DNA of 29,735 nt from Neolecta irregularis DAH-3. Lineage: Eukaryota > Ascomycota > Neolectomycetes > Neolectales > Neolectaceae. Positions 1-10,224 of the stretch are shown piece by piece. The stretch spans positions 1 to 29,735 of the forward strand of contig LXFE01001372.1 of the NCBI GenBank assembly GCA_001929475.1, given 5' to 3'. The notes below the pieces were generated by a model, which saw only the letters and a program-made list of their open reading frames with translations, was not told the DNA's origin and made no database searches. A program made the translations under genes and the position numbers. Numbering within the stretch: position 1 is the stretch's first letter; every line of letters starts with the position of its first letter.

Positions 1-1715
1 TCATTCTAGAGGATGGAAGGTTGTCTACTGAAATCACAATAGGTCCCAAAAGACCAGCATCGAGGATAAACCCATTCCTATAGTTCAACCCTCAGACAGC
101 CCTCTCATGTCTACCCTTGCGACAAATTTTGGTCAATTGGAGATAGAAGACGGGGTTCAGTTATATCATCGAGATTTTTCTATTGAATTTTTTGGATTTC
201 CGCAGTTGCTTAATCATGTAGTTTGTGCTTATTCGAGCCTTCCGCTGACTCTCAACATCCCGAACGTTTCCGATCACCAAACCTCATCTTTGGATTTAAC
301 ATTGGAAACACGACTTGCGCCGATTTCCGAATATTCTGATCTTATTCTATCGGTTTTACCCAGCAGGGAATCGACTGATGCCTTGGTCGAGAAGTACTTC
401 ACATTCATACCTTGTAATCGTTTCCTTGTCGAGAAAGAGAGATTCTATATTGAATATGAGGAGTTTTGGAGTGCGTCTGCGATTGACCCATTCTTCTTGG
501 CTCTCTTATTCGCTATGATTTCAACTCCGATCGGGATAAGCGGAGAGGAAAATGGAACCCTAGATCAGAGGCAAAAAGACTACAAAAATCGTTTATCAGA
601 GGCCTCAACGGAATGTCTCGAACGGGGGAAATATATGGAACGTTATTGCCTGAGAGTATTGCAAGCAATGCTCGTCAATATAGATAACTTTTGGATGCAT
701 AAGAAAAGCAGAGATTTCCCTACTCATTTTTGGCTGACTCAATAGTTAATACTTTCATAAATGCTGGAATGTTAGTATCGATGGCGCATGGCCTGGGGTA
801 AGTAACACTTCAATTCAATAAATTGTTGATATTTAAGACTACACCGTGATCCAACAAACATACATGGCATTGAAGAAATCGAATTTGAACACAGGCGTCG
901 TTTGTGGCTTCTGGTTCTAACGATTGATGTGTAGATTTTCCAATCTTCAACCCTGACTTACTTCTTTTAGGCATTTCTCGTGGCTTGAGGGTTTGCCGTT
1001 ACATGTTGTTCCTGCGGAAACTGATACATTGGCACCCACCTATTCTCCACATGTAGATGGTGATACTGATACGGCTCGAAAACACTTCAAACACATGATA
1101 CTTCTCTATCATTTGATGCACGTCTGGGCATCTATTCATCAATCTACACGTGCATTACAACCGCCGGTGTATGAAATGATTCGGCACACTCAACACTTCA
1201 TTTGGGAAATCAGCTCTACTGCTGCCCAGTCGCTGAAGATTGACGAGAATGAGCCAGACGCTTGTATTCTATGGGAGGCATGCGAGATAGAATTTTCAAT
1301 TTGCCGAGCACAGCTTACTTTACATCTTTCCCACATTTCCACACATCTGGAATCTAAACAACTGGCTTTCAATGCAGCAATTCGAAGCCTACGATGCTTA
1401 CTCATTATCAACGGGCATCGGCGTAATGACCTAGCAAGATTCAAATGGCGTGCCTACTTTTGGATCGTCCGCGAGGCTATGATTGCAACCCTTCTATCTG
1501 CTTTGCTCGTCACGTCAGAAAAACTCCCAGAAGAAAAGGAAGTATGGGAACTGATTCACAGAGCTCATGAAAATTTGTGTTTGAAAGAAGTGAAACGTCA
1601 TCTTGGTCGAGACATTGGAATTCTCGATGTTATCGAACGACTGAGATTTGATAGGCTGCTGAATCAAGACTTAATTAAGGATATTCAATGGGAATGGGTT
1701 CGGTCCTTTCAGTAA
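1..1715 (+). CDS. Fungal-specific transcription factor, 5' end outside window
   Basis: A regulator of the Zn2Cys6/fungal_trans class; only the middle-homology region and C-terminus are present, and any zinc cluster must lie left of base 1. Predicted exons: <1-42, 84-707, 746-797, 838-930, 971-1715. Introns are 41, 38, 40 and 40 nt. The 708-745 intron needs a GC donor (GCAGAG); with it, the segment between NF and NAG is exactly as long as in the paralogue at 2353-4341. Landmarks are FWSASAIDPFFLALLF, the NAGMLVSMAHGLGLHRDP block, HRRRLW, and a helical C-terminus ending near WEWVRSFQ. The first ATG in the 84-707 exon (base 107) is probably not the start, because the frame is open back to the splice site at 83/84 and joins a coding-like exon at the edge. 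The target genes are unknown. It is tail to tail with its paralogue. Confidence 0.8.
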
Positions 1716-2352
1716 CGACAATGATGTGAGATAACGCCACATTGATTTTTCTTTGTTTTTCCCGTTGTCAAAACGTAATCTCAGGCGTGCGAGTTTTCAT
1801 AGGAGTGTAGAGGATGTGGCACGGTCAACAAAATCAACAAAATATTAGTATTTCCTACGGGAAACTACTCAACCTTCCTCCCCCTCCCTGTCCATTTCCT
1901 TTTCTCTTTGTCCAAGAACTTAGCTTTTAAAGTCATTTCTGTATGATAGGCAGATAAATCCCGCAATATGAAACTTATTTCAATAACTACTGAAAAGGAG
2001 ATCGCTCTATGCTGACTAGGATGACTTGTCATCGCGGACCACAGCTACGAGCGCGCACAGATGGACTATCAACGAGATTATAGGATTCTGAATACTGAAA
2101 TATATTATTATGCAATCAACTAACGGTAAAAGTCTGTGAATAGTTATACAAGGTAAAAAGAGGGATCTTTTAAACAAAGCCTTGCCCTCCCAAAGAAAGA
2201 AGTAATTTGAGTGATATTCTACGGAGATTTAGACAAACACCCAATAATATGTACAGAAAACTCTGCAAAATTATACATTCCATCCAAATTCAAGGAGTAC
2301 AGGATCCTTGTAGAATATAAGAATACCAAGGAAGAGACGTTTGCATGAATGT
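1716..2352. other. Convergent intergenic spacer
   Basis: This 637-bp, AT-rich spacer lies between the 3' ends of the two paralogous regulators. It presumably holds both 3' UTRs and polyadenylation signals. I see no RNA gene, repeat or convincing reading frame. Confidence 0.6.
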
Positions 2353-4341
2353 TTACAAATCGCCAAGCATTTCTCCAACATCTGCAAAACCACGAACCCA
2401 GAACCACCCAGTTCCATATAATATCTCAAGCACATCTTTATTCAACTTTCGTTCGAATCGCAGTTTTTGAATGACTTCGCATACGGACGCTTCTTCCCCA
2501 AGGAATTCTCGCGCTTTTCCAGTTCGGAGTATTTGGTAAGCCTTGTCTACAACTCGCCAGGTTTCCTCATCTTTGGAGTTTTCAGCAGTAAGATGAAGAC
2601 ACGAAATGACGGTCGCTATCAGTGCATTTTTGGTCATCCAAGAAAAACCAAACCAATGCCATCTGAGAAATTCTGCAGCACGGGGTCCACAAGCGATGAT
2701 GATAGACTTCATACTTCTGACGGCAGCCTGTTTGGCCAACATTTTTGAATCTGTGGATCGATTAATGAACGGAAGGTGAAGAAATAGCTCTAGTCGTGCA
2801 ATTGCTGCTTCGACTGTAAGGTTGCGCCAGAGAATTGCTGGATCTGCCTCCGACTCGTTTACAAGGACACTATGCGGAATGTTGTGACCAAAATCTCGAA
2901 TTTGAGAATCGAGACGCATAATTTTGGCTTGTGTGGCACGTCGACGACTAGACACTGTTTGATGAACCGTTGCATACAGAAACATCATATGACCGATGCT
3001 TTTTGCAAATTCAAATCGAGAATGGTCGAGGACAGAAACTCCGTCATATTTTGGATCGTATGTTGGTGGTTGAGTGTCAAACTCATCAAGGTCCATATGT
3101 AGAGGAAGGCTTTGATTCCATGAAGACATACTTTCGAGTTAATAAAATCAATGAGAAGAGTGTCATACGCATCTATTATCAGAATGGAGGTCCATAACCG
3201 TCTCCGATGCTCACATTCGAGCGGTGGAAATTCCCAGTACGACGGATCTCGATGTAAACTTCTAGTCAGTGATAGGCACTCAAAGCCATACCCCAAACTA
3301 TGAGCCATTGTAACGAGGATCCCAGCATTTACATAGCTTTTTGCTGCAAATTCAGGACAGGAGTGGATAGCATCATACATGGTGTCAACAGATCAAAATT
3401 CATGCTGTTCACTACTAGTGCCTGGACAGCTCGCAGGTCGAAATGTTCTAAGTAGTCACCCATGCGAAGACAATTTTCCGCTGCATTGCAGAGATTCACT
3501 CGGTAATCACAAAGAGGTATTCCTATAATTGCAGACAATGTAGTAATAATGGGATTTCCATTGTCATAGACTTGAAGTGTAGCAGAAAGAACACCAAAAA
3601 GCAACGCTACGAAGAACGGCTCAACGTACTGACCCGTCCAAAATGCTTTGTACTCCTCAATGAAATTCGGAGGAAGATAGAAGTGACAAAATACATCAAC
3701 TCTGAGATAACGAGAGATCAGAGCATCTGAGAGATCTTGTGGAGGCAGGAAGCGCAAAATCATATCAGAAAACGTTGCAATAGGTAATACTCGACGAGTC
3801 GCAGGTGAAGAGTTTAAATGATTGGCAAATAACGGAGGATGCATATCTCCGACAACATTTCGGTCTTGCCGGATCTAAAATTACACATTAGATCCTAAGA
3901 TCTATGCGTGATGACCATACAACGGCAGGTCCGACTCGCGGGAAAATAATATCTCCCCGGTATCGCTGATTTCCGTTTTGTACATCCATTCTACCAAAAA
4001 ATTCGCACAGCTCTTCTGTTTCCGAGGGACTTATCGATCTGGGAGTTGCATTGTCATCGAGCGATTCTCCCAACCGAGCGAGCTTCTCCTCAGCCCGAGC
4101 AAGCTTAACGGCCAGTTGTTCATTGTCCTGAACCACAACAGAGCTAAAAAATCTAGTCAGTGGGAAAAATGAGAAGCAGAAACAAGTACAGATCGGTGTA
4201 GATACACTCCACGCGGCGCTTCCCGCATGGATCACATGGGAAGGTTCTGTCGCATTTGATCTTGCGCTGGCGGCACCTTTGACATGAATGAACTGCCCGG
4301 TGTCTCCGAAGGTAAGGATTAGGAGGTATCAAAGTTGCCAT
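2353..4341 (-). CDS. Zn2Cys6 transcription factor (fungal_trans domain)
   Basis: A predicted nuclear DNA-binding regulator of about 596 aa. The start at 4341 gives MATLIPPNP followed by a complete zinc binuclear cluster, Cys 20, 23, 30, 36, 39 and 46 (C-x2-C-x6-C-x5-C-x2-C-x6-C). A short coiled-coil-like linker follows (NEQLAVKLARAEEKLARL), then the middle-homology domain with YVEPFFVALLFGVL, NAGILVTMAHSLGLHRDP and HRRRLW. Exons on the minus strand: 4341-4190, 4143-3921, 3874-3379, 3343-3292, 3258-3169, 3130-2353. Introns are 46, 46, 35, 33 and 38 nt. The 33-nt intron (3259-3291) has no stop and keeps frame; it is inferred because the paralogue has an unambiguous intron at the same codon. The frame is also open upstream to 4536, but that extension has no family support. 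Function and targets cannot be told from the sequence. Confidence 0.88.
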
Positions 4342-5460
4342 GTTATCACTGGAATCCAAAAAAGATTGAAGATCAATGGTGAGAAGGTCAAAGGTTTTTA
4401 TGACAACGAAGGATTCTTCCGACCGTTCGACTTTTAATATACGCAACAGCACAAGTCTGCCTCGATCAAATGGATGCGTGACTAAATGAGAGTAGACGCT
4501 GACGAAACTTGTTAGGGTAATTAGAAACTTCGACACCTGGCTTCTTGGAAAATTCCAAAGCCCGTGATTTAGAAATTGTTGTACAACCCCGTTAGATCAA
4601 GCGGCTGGGCATTCGCCGAGTCTCTGGCTACCGTCTCTTTTGCCAATGAAGGTCCCTTTTTCGTTTGTCTGGTTTGAGAAGCGCCATATATTTTTACAGG
4701 TGAGTTAACCATGTACAGGACTTATTTCGTACAAGGATGCCGAAATCGATGAGTTGGAGCTTTTGCTGATAGCGAGGGTGTCATTCAAGGATTGACCTCG
4801 ATCTACTCGCTTAGAAATCATTTAACCAATAACTAGGCTTCGTAGCGCGATAAGGGTATTTGGTAATGAGTCTGTCGCCAATTCTCGGCTCTCCTGTGAT
4901 ACTTAACTACAAATCGTGCGAATAGAAAACTAGGCCCGCGGGCTCCGTCTCACAGAAATAAGAGACTTTTTCAGATATCGTCATTGTGGTAATAACGACC
5001 GCAACATAGCGAAGCAGGCCCAGAAACTTGGCACCAAATATGAGATGATAAGGCTCATTCGAATATTCTGAAATGTGTTTATAAAAAGGTCTATTGACGG
5101 ATCCCGCAAGCCGAGCAAGAAATGCTCTGAGGTTCAAGACAAGAAATAAGTCTGGCTGGCCATAGCTACTGTTACTTGGCCCATGCAAATCTAACAAAAT
5201 CCATCTCTGCGCCATCGATGTCTGGACTAGACTTGCAGATGCAATTATGCCGTTTTATATGGATAAACCCATTGGTCAAATGTATATGCCAAGACTAATC
5301 CAGATATTTTCAAGGTATAGTTTTCGATATAAAGCAAAGACGAAGCCTGGGGTTGCAGTGCAATTTGCGATTTCCGGGCGTCTGCACTTTAAAGTACCGC
5401 AAGATCACGTGCATTTTCTCTCCACATTTTTTAAAACCAAACACCCAGAAAACCAGAAAA
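4342..5460. other. Divergent promoter region, 1.1 kb
   Basis: This spacer lies between the starts of the Zn2Cys6 regulator (minus) and the antiporter (plus). A 102-codon open frame on the minus strand (5215-4907) looks mildly protein-like but has no recognisable motif and no splice partner, so I do not call it. A 10-bp GC palindrome (GCCCGCGGGC) lies at 4934-4943. The antiporter-proximal end has a CACGTG box at 5406. I see nothing else firm. Confidence 0.5.
5406..5411. promoter_or_regulatory. CACGTG E-box upstream of the antiporter
   Basis: A palindromic CACGTG within GATCACGTGC, 55 bp before the antiporter ATG. This core is bound by bHLH factors such as Cbf1 or Pho4 in other fungi. The same box is found at nearly the same distance from two other start codons in this window. 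Confidence 0.45.
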
Positions 5461-7444
5461 ATGCTGATTGAACTGGACGTTAGCCACTTCAACCTGGTCA
5501 TTTCTGTACTCGGCGGCTTTGTTCTTTTGTTCGGCTTGTTTTCGTATGTCATTAAAGAAAGACTATATCTTTCAGAAGCGTGTATACATTCAACCCTGAA
5601 AACTGGTTTTTGTCTGACAAGTACAGTGGTAGCTTTGATCGTTGGCATTGCATTTGGGCCTCGTGGTGCCGGGCTTATTACGCCAGATGATTGGGTTGGA
5701 GAAACGGAGGCAGTAACGTTGGCATTTGCGAGACTTGTTCTGGGGGTTCAGTATTTTCACTTATCTGAGTCCTTTATCTAATCGATAAGATTGGTTCTTG
5801 CGGGTGTTCAACTACCTTCCAAATACCTTCAACGACAATGGAAATCGCTATTCATGCTACTTATTCGTAAACATATCCCAATGTTAATTCAACTAACCCT
5901 AGCCATTATGTCTGGCATGTGGATAATCTCATCCACAATTGTGTACCTCCTTGTTCCTGGCCTGTCATATGTGATTGCTTTCTTTCAACGTCTTCTTATC
6001 TACTTAGCTGCAAGCACTTTGTATCGGTGCTTGCGTCACTCCAACAGATCCCGTCTTGTCAAACTCGATAGTAAAAGGAAAATTCGCAGAAAATTACGTC
6101 CCCCCACATCTTCGAAATATCATCGTTGGAGAATCCGGCGCAAATGACGGCTTTGGATACCCATTCTTATTCATCGCTATATATTCTATGAAGTCAAATT
6201 TCCTTTCACTTTTAAGGCTTCGGCTGACTTTAGTGTAGATATAACGCGGGTGAAACCGTCAAGCACTTCTTTGTAAATACTCTTCTTTATGTTATCCTGC
6301 TTAGTTGCCTTTATGGAGCTTTGGTGGGTTGGTTGGCCAAGGAGTTGCTGCACGTTGCAGAGGCAAAGTAGTAGGCCTCATAGGATATTTGCTAATATTT
6401 CCAGGAAATGGATCGATAAGGAATCTTTCCTTGTCTTTTCCCTCGCATTGGCTTTATTTATTCTTGGGACGTGTGGTATGCTTGGTTCTGATGATCTTCT
6501 TTCCTGTTTTGTTGGTATGCTTCATATAATGCCATTAATTAAGTGCAATCAGCTGGGAATACGTTTACATGGGATGACTGGTTCCGAAAAGAAACCGAAG
6601 ACGAATCGCTTCAATCGTCAGTTGATATGCTTCTCAATATATCAATTTTCGTCTATATCGGAGCCATACTGCCTTGGGATCTCTTTGTTGCGCCGGTCCA
6701 ACTGTGGAGATACTTAGTGCTTTCGGCTCTCATATTAATATTTCGCCGACTGCCACTGATCATGGCATTTCGCCGTTTCATCCCCGCCATCATGACGAAT
6801 AGGGAAGGACTTTTTGCGGGTCACTTTGGTCCGATTGGGGTTGGTGCAATTTTCTACGCAGGTATTGCTCTAGAGCAATTTACCGAAAGTTGGGCAAGGG
6901 AGATTCTTGCACCAGGTAGATCACATTGTCTAGTGACTCTGATATCCAAGTTGTTTATTTTATCGTGTTAAGTAGCGTTTTAATTCACGGCATTACTGTT
7001 CCGGTCATCAAGGTATCACAGGTTACACATCCTTCCTAATTAACGTTTTAGCTCGGCTCCAGAATTGAATTTTCGACTATAGATTTCAGAAATTTCACGA
7101 TAAGCAGAGCTTCGACATTTCAAGTTTCTTCGACCAACATTGCGGCTCGAGTTGAAAGTGATACGACATTGGCAGCTCGTGTCCGGCAATCTGATATCGA
7201 AAGCCAGATTAGGAAACCATTGACTGTGCAAATTCAAGATCCAAGACCATACAGTGGAGGTACATTAGAACAAGCACCAAGTGCCTCACAACTACCTCAC
7301 ACCTCACCTCCTGAAAATCCCCCGGAAGCCCCCAGCGTGCAGCCACGAAACAGAAACCTAGGCAATCTACGGGCATACAAAGAGGGTGACCAGACCATCA
7401 TTGAAGATCATGACGGTGGACATGCAAAAGTTTATGATGCATGA
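5461..7444 (+). CDS. NHA1: Plasma-membrane Na+/H+ antiporter (NHA1/SOD2 family)
   Basis: Exports Na+ (often K+) in exchange for H+ across the plasma membrane, supporting salt tolerance and pH homeostasis. The model gives 543 aa in ten exons: 5461-5581, 5627-5750, 5790-5866, 5903-5970, 6008-6192, 6239-6367, 6405-6514, 6553-6915, 6951-7012, 7052-7444. Introns are 35-46 nt. Family landmarks appear in order: KERLYLSEALVALIVGIAFG, LVPGLSYLQALCIGACV then TPTDPVL, SNSIVKGKFAENYVPPHLRN, GESGANDGFGYPFLF, IDKESF, SDDLL, NTFTWDDWF, the FRRLP stretch, GHFGPIGVGAIF, and HGITVPVIKLGSRIE. Multiple hydrophobic segments fit a polytopic protein. The cytosolic tail is short (about 130 residues, ending DGGHAKVYDA). 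The 6193-6238 intron has a weak GTCAAA donor and is the least certain junction. No other product fits. Confidence 0.92.
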
Positions 7445-7790
7445 GAAGTGATTCATCTTGTGGTGGTATTAAATTGGACAGTATAGCATCCTCATTTTTT
7501 AGAGTTCAGACATTAACATTCCAATTGTGCATTCCTGAATCCTTGTAATGACAGTACTAGATTATAGAAAAATTCGCTCTTTGGAGATAAACACTCCAAA
7601 AGCTAAATTATCCAGTCAGATTGACAGCAGTAGTATTCCATAATGGCATTCAGACAGTATTCCATTCACACCAGTTTCCAAGTCATTCATCATTCCCTGC
7701 AGTCAAACAAAGTACATGGCTCACAATATAAACCCTCATCATTTTTCACATTTTACAGTGAAAAAGGATAAAAGTTGGCATAATTTCGAC
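7445..7790. other. 3' flank of antiporter and of U2 snRNA
   Basis: This 346-bp AT-rich spacer holds the antiporter 3' UTR and the downstream flank of the U2 gene. I see no coding or RNA signal in it. Confidence 0.6.
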
Positions 7791-7971
7791 AGCTCCAAGA
7801 AACAGTGCAACTCTTGGGCCATCAGTGGAAAGCACCATAGCAAGCCAGAGGGTACTCCCCAGATTCCAAAAACAAGTTAGATCGAATCGCCTCGCGTGGA
7901 GGCGTGAAAGTCGACCAAACTTTCAAGAACAGATACTACACTTGATCTAAGCCAAAAGGCAAAGAAAAGCT
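7791..7971 (-). ncRNA. U2 spliceosomal snRNA
   Basis: U2 pairs with intron branch points during spliceosome assembly. On the minus strand the 5' part reads CTTTGCCTTTTGGCTTAGAT, then CAAGTGTAGTATCTGTTCTT, the near-invariant U2 5' domain. The branch-point recognition sequence GTAGTA is at 7939-7934. Downstream are a stem GAAAGT/ACTTTC (IIa position), a perfect 6-bp stem CGCCTC/GAGGCG at 7888-7904, an Sm-like tract TGTTTTTGG (7874-7866), and a terminal hairpin CCAAGA/TCTTGG at 7795-7817 whose loop contains TTGCAC, resembling the U2B''/U1A target. Length is about 181 nt, normal for U2. Both ends are approximate. The 5' end is supported by a TATA box 30-35 bp upstream. Confidence 0.93.
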
Positions 7972-8000
7972 GGAGACAAGAACGGCGGGTCTTGCTTTCT

Positions 8001-8006
8001 TTTATA
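8001..8006 (-). promoter_or_regulatory. TATA box of the U2 snRNA gene
   Basis: The minus strand reads GGTATAAAAGAAAG, placing TATAAA about 30-35 nt before the inferred U2 5' end. This is the usual spacing for a fungal RNA polymerase II snRNA promoter. Confidence 0.65.
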
Positions 8007-8052
8007 CCGCCCCACCCACGGAAAAACAAATATAGTCCGTCAATTAATGGCC

Positions 8053-8059
8053 TGACTCA
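8053..8059. promoter_or_regulatory. Gcn4/CPC1-type site TGACTCA upstream of HIS7
   Basis: A perfect TGACTCA lies 180-186 bp before the HIS7 start codon. Gcn4 and its filamentous-fungal counterpart CPC1/CpcA bind this heptamer and activate amino-acid biosynthesis genes, including histidine genes, during starvation. The match and location are seen; its use here is inferred. Confidence 0.6.
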
Positions 8060-8238
8060 ACTCCCAAATTTACCAACAATCACACCCACGATAGCATGTA
8101 TTAAATTAATGATATGTATATGTATAATCTGTCAAATATGAATAATATCTTTGACTCTCCAAACATTATATATTTCATTGCGCTGGCTAGGACTGATAAC
8201 TTCAAAATTTTACTCTCCCCGAAAATTTCCATTTCCCC

Positions 8239-9924
8239 ATGACAACTCTCCATATTCTTGATTGTGCAGCTGGAAATACCAGGTCGCTTGTAAATGCAGT
8301 CGAAAAGCTCAATTGGAAAGTAAAATGGGTTCAGTCGCCTGCAGATCTTCAAGTCGCAGAGGTATCTTTTGCCCTATCATATTTTCCAACGCCGATATCC
8401 TTAGAGACTTTTGTTTCCTGGCGTTGGTCATTTCGGACATGTTATGAATATCCTTGAGAAAGGCGGATATGTTAATCCTTTGAAAGCCTACTTATGCTCT
8501 GGGAGGCCGTTTATGGGGATTTGCGTTGGATTACAAGCTCTCTTTGAAGAAAGTGAGGAGGCACCAGGGATCAAAGGTCTCGGATTCTGCCGCGGGCGAG
8601 TTTCTCGATTTGATCATTCTGAAAAGTACCCATATCAAGTTCTCATTTGCTTATAATTAGATCAGTACCACATATGGGATGGAACTCTGCGATTTCACGG
8701 AACGGCAAGTCAATATACGGACTTGACCTTAATCGAAAATACTATTACACCCATTCTTATCGAGTTTCATCCAAAGAATCAGATTGGCCTGGATGGGAAA
8801 TTGCAACTGGAAACTATGGATCTGAAGAATTCATCGGTGCAATTGCAAAAGACAATATATTTGCAACTCAATTCCATCCCGAGAAATCCGGGGATGCAGG
8901 GCTTGAAATCCTTAATGCTTTTCTCAACGGATCATTTTATACCCCACAAACCAACATCCAGCTTTCAATTCCTTCGGGTCTGACGAACCGGATTATCGCT
9001 TGTCTGGACGTCCGATCAAATGATGAGGGGGACCTTGTAGTAACAAAAGGTGATCAATATGATGTCCGCTCAAAAGAGTCCGGAAATGTACGCAACCTGG
9101 GGGAACCAATCGAATTGGCTGAACGATACTATGCTTGCGGTGCCGATGAGATTTGTTTCTTAAATATCACTTCATTTCGAAATTGTCCGCTTACTGATCA
9201 ACCAATGCTTAAGGTCCTTAGAGAAGTAGCAAAAACAGTATTTGTGCCAATGACTGTTGGCGGCGGGATTCGAGATACCGTTGATCCTGATGGCACAAAG
9301 CATTCTGCATTAGAAGTCGTTGATCTCTACTTCAAAAGCGGGGCCGAGAAAGTGAGTATTGGAAGTGATGCGGTTTATGCCGTTGAAAGATATCTTGAAA
9401 GAGGCTGCTTCTTAGATGGATCGAGTACCATTGAGCAGATATCAAAGGCCTATGGAAGTCAAGCTGTTGTTGTCTCGATTGATCCTAAACGAATATACGT
9501 CTCGAATCCCAGTATTACAACCCACCACACGATCAAGACTGCATTTCCGGGCCCCAATGGGGAAGAATACGTCTGGTATGAGTGCACCGTCTCGGGTGGT
9601 CGCGAATCCCGTGATATTGATGTTAATCAACTCTCTACTATTGTCGAAAAGCATGGTGCTGGAGAAATTCTGTTGAACTGTATGGATAAAGATGGAAGCA
9701 ACTCTGGATACGATATTGAACTTGCACGGGACGTAAAAAATGCGGTAAAAATACCTGTTATCGCATCCAGCGGAGCAGGTAAACCAGAGCATTTTGAAGA
9801 GGTTTTTAAAGAGTCAAGAGTCGATGCTGCACTTGCTGCGGGAATATTTCATCATGGTGTTTGTGGAATTATGGACGTTAAGAAATTTTTATACGATAGA
9901 GGAATGTTGATCAGAATGGCGTAG
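8239..9924 (+). CDS. HIS7: Imidazole glycerol phosphate synthase (fused HisH-HisF)
   Basis: A bifunctional enzyme of histidine and purine metabolism. Its glutaminase domain supplies ammonia to the cyclase domain, which converts PRFAR to imidazole glycerol phosphate and AICAR. Exons are 8239-8361, 8405-8625 and 8661-9924, with introns of 43 and 35 nt, giving 535 aa, close to the yeast length. The N-terminal class I glutaminase has FPGVGHFG, the nucleophile in GICVGLQ (Cys 81), and HPEKSG (His 187, Glu 189). The C-terminal (beta/alpha)8 cyclase has [39 protein letters not shown] and the catalytic aspartate region [14 protein letters not shown]. The start is supported by a clean [13 protein letters not shown] opening. 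It is divergent from the U2 gene, with a Gcn4-type site in the shared spacer. Confidence 0.97.
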
Positions 9925-10224
9925 AGTGCTACAGTGGTTGGAACTTTGGTAAAAATGTTAATCGCATTAATAATTGTAAAAATAATCCAGCTTGATATAG
10001 TCAGCAACAATCTTTCAGAGGCAAAAAATTACTTACACTTGGAATATCACTGTAGGGTCAAACAGTAATATCTGTTATCGCGATATTAAAGAAGATTTGA
10101 TGAGGATCACCACAATGATCCTCTTAGCTACATGCAATATGAATTATTATGGACAGAAGAATTTCAAAACTAAAAGAAATACAAAAAGCACTGTCCATCT
10201 AACCAAACTCTACAAAGCGATGTT
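9925..10224. other. Convergent spacer HIS7 / subtilase
   Basis: A 300-bp AT-rich stretch between two gene 3' ends. I see no feature beyond presumed 3' UTRs. Confidence 0.5.

Noticed and set aside
4934-4943. GCCCGCGGGC palindrome as a Zn2Cys6 binding site
   Set aside because: It lacks the spaced CGG triplets of typical sites, and a single 10-bp palindrome is weak evidence.
4907-5215. 102-codon minus-strand open frame in the antiporter upstream region
   Set aside because: No motif, no splice partner and no recognised family; it overlaps the expected divergent promoter.
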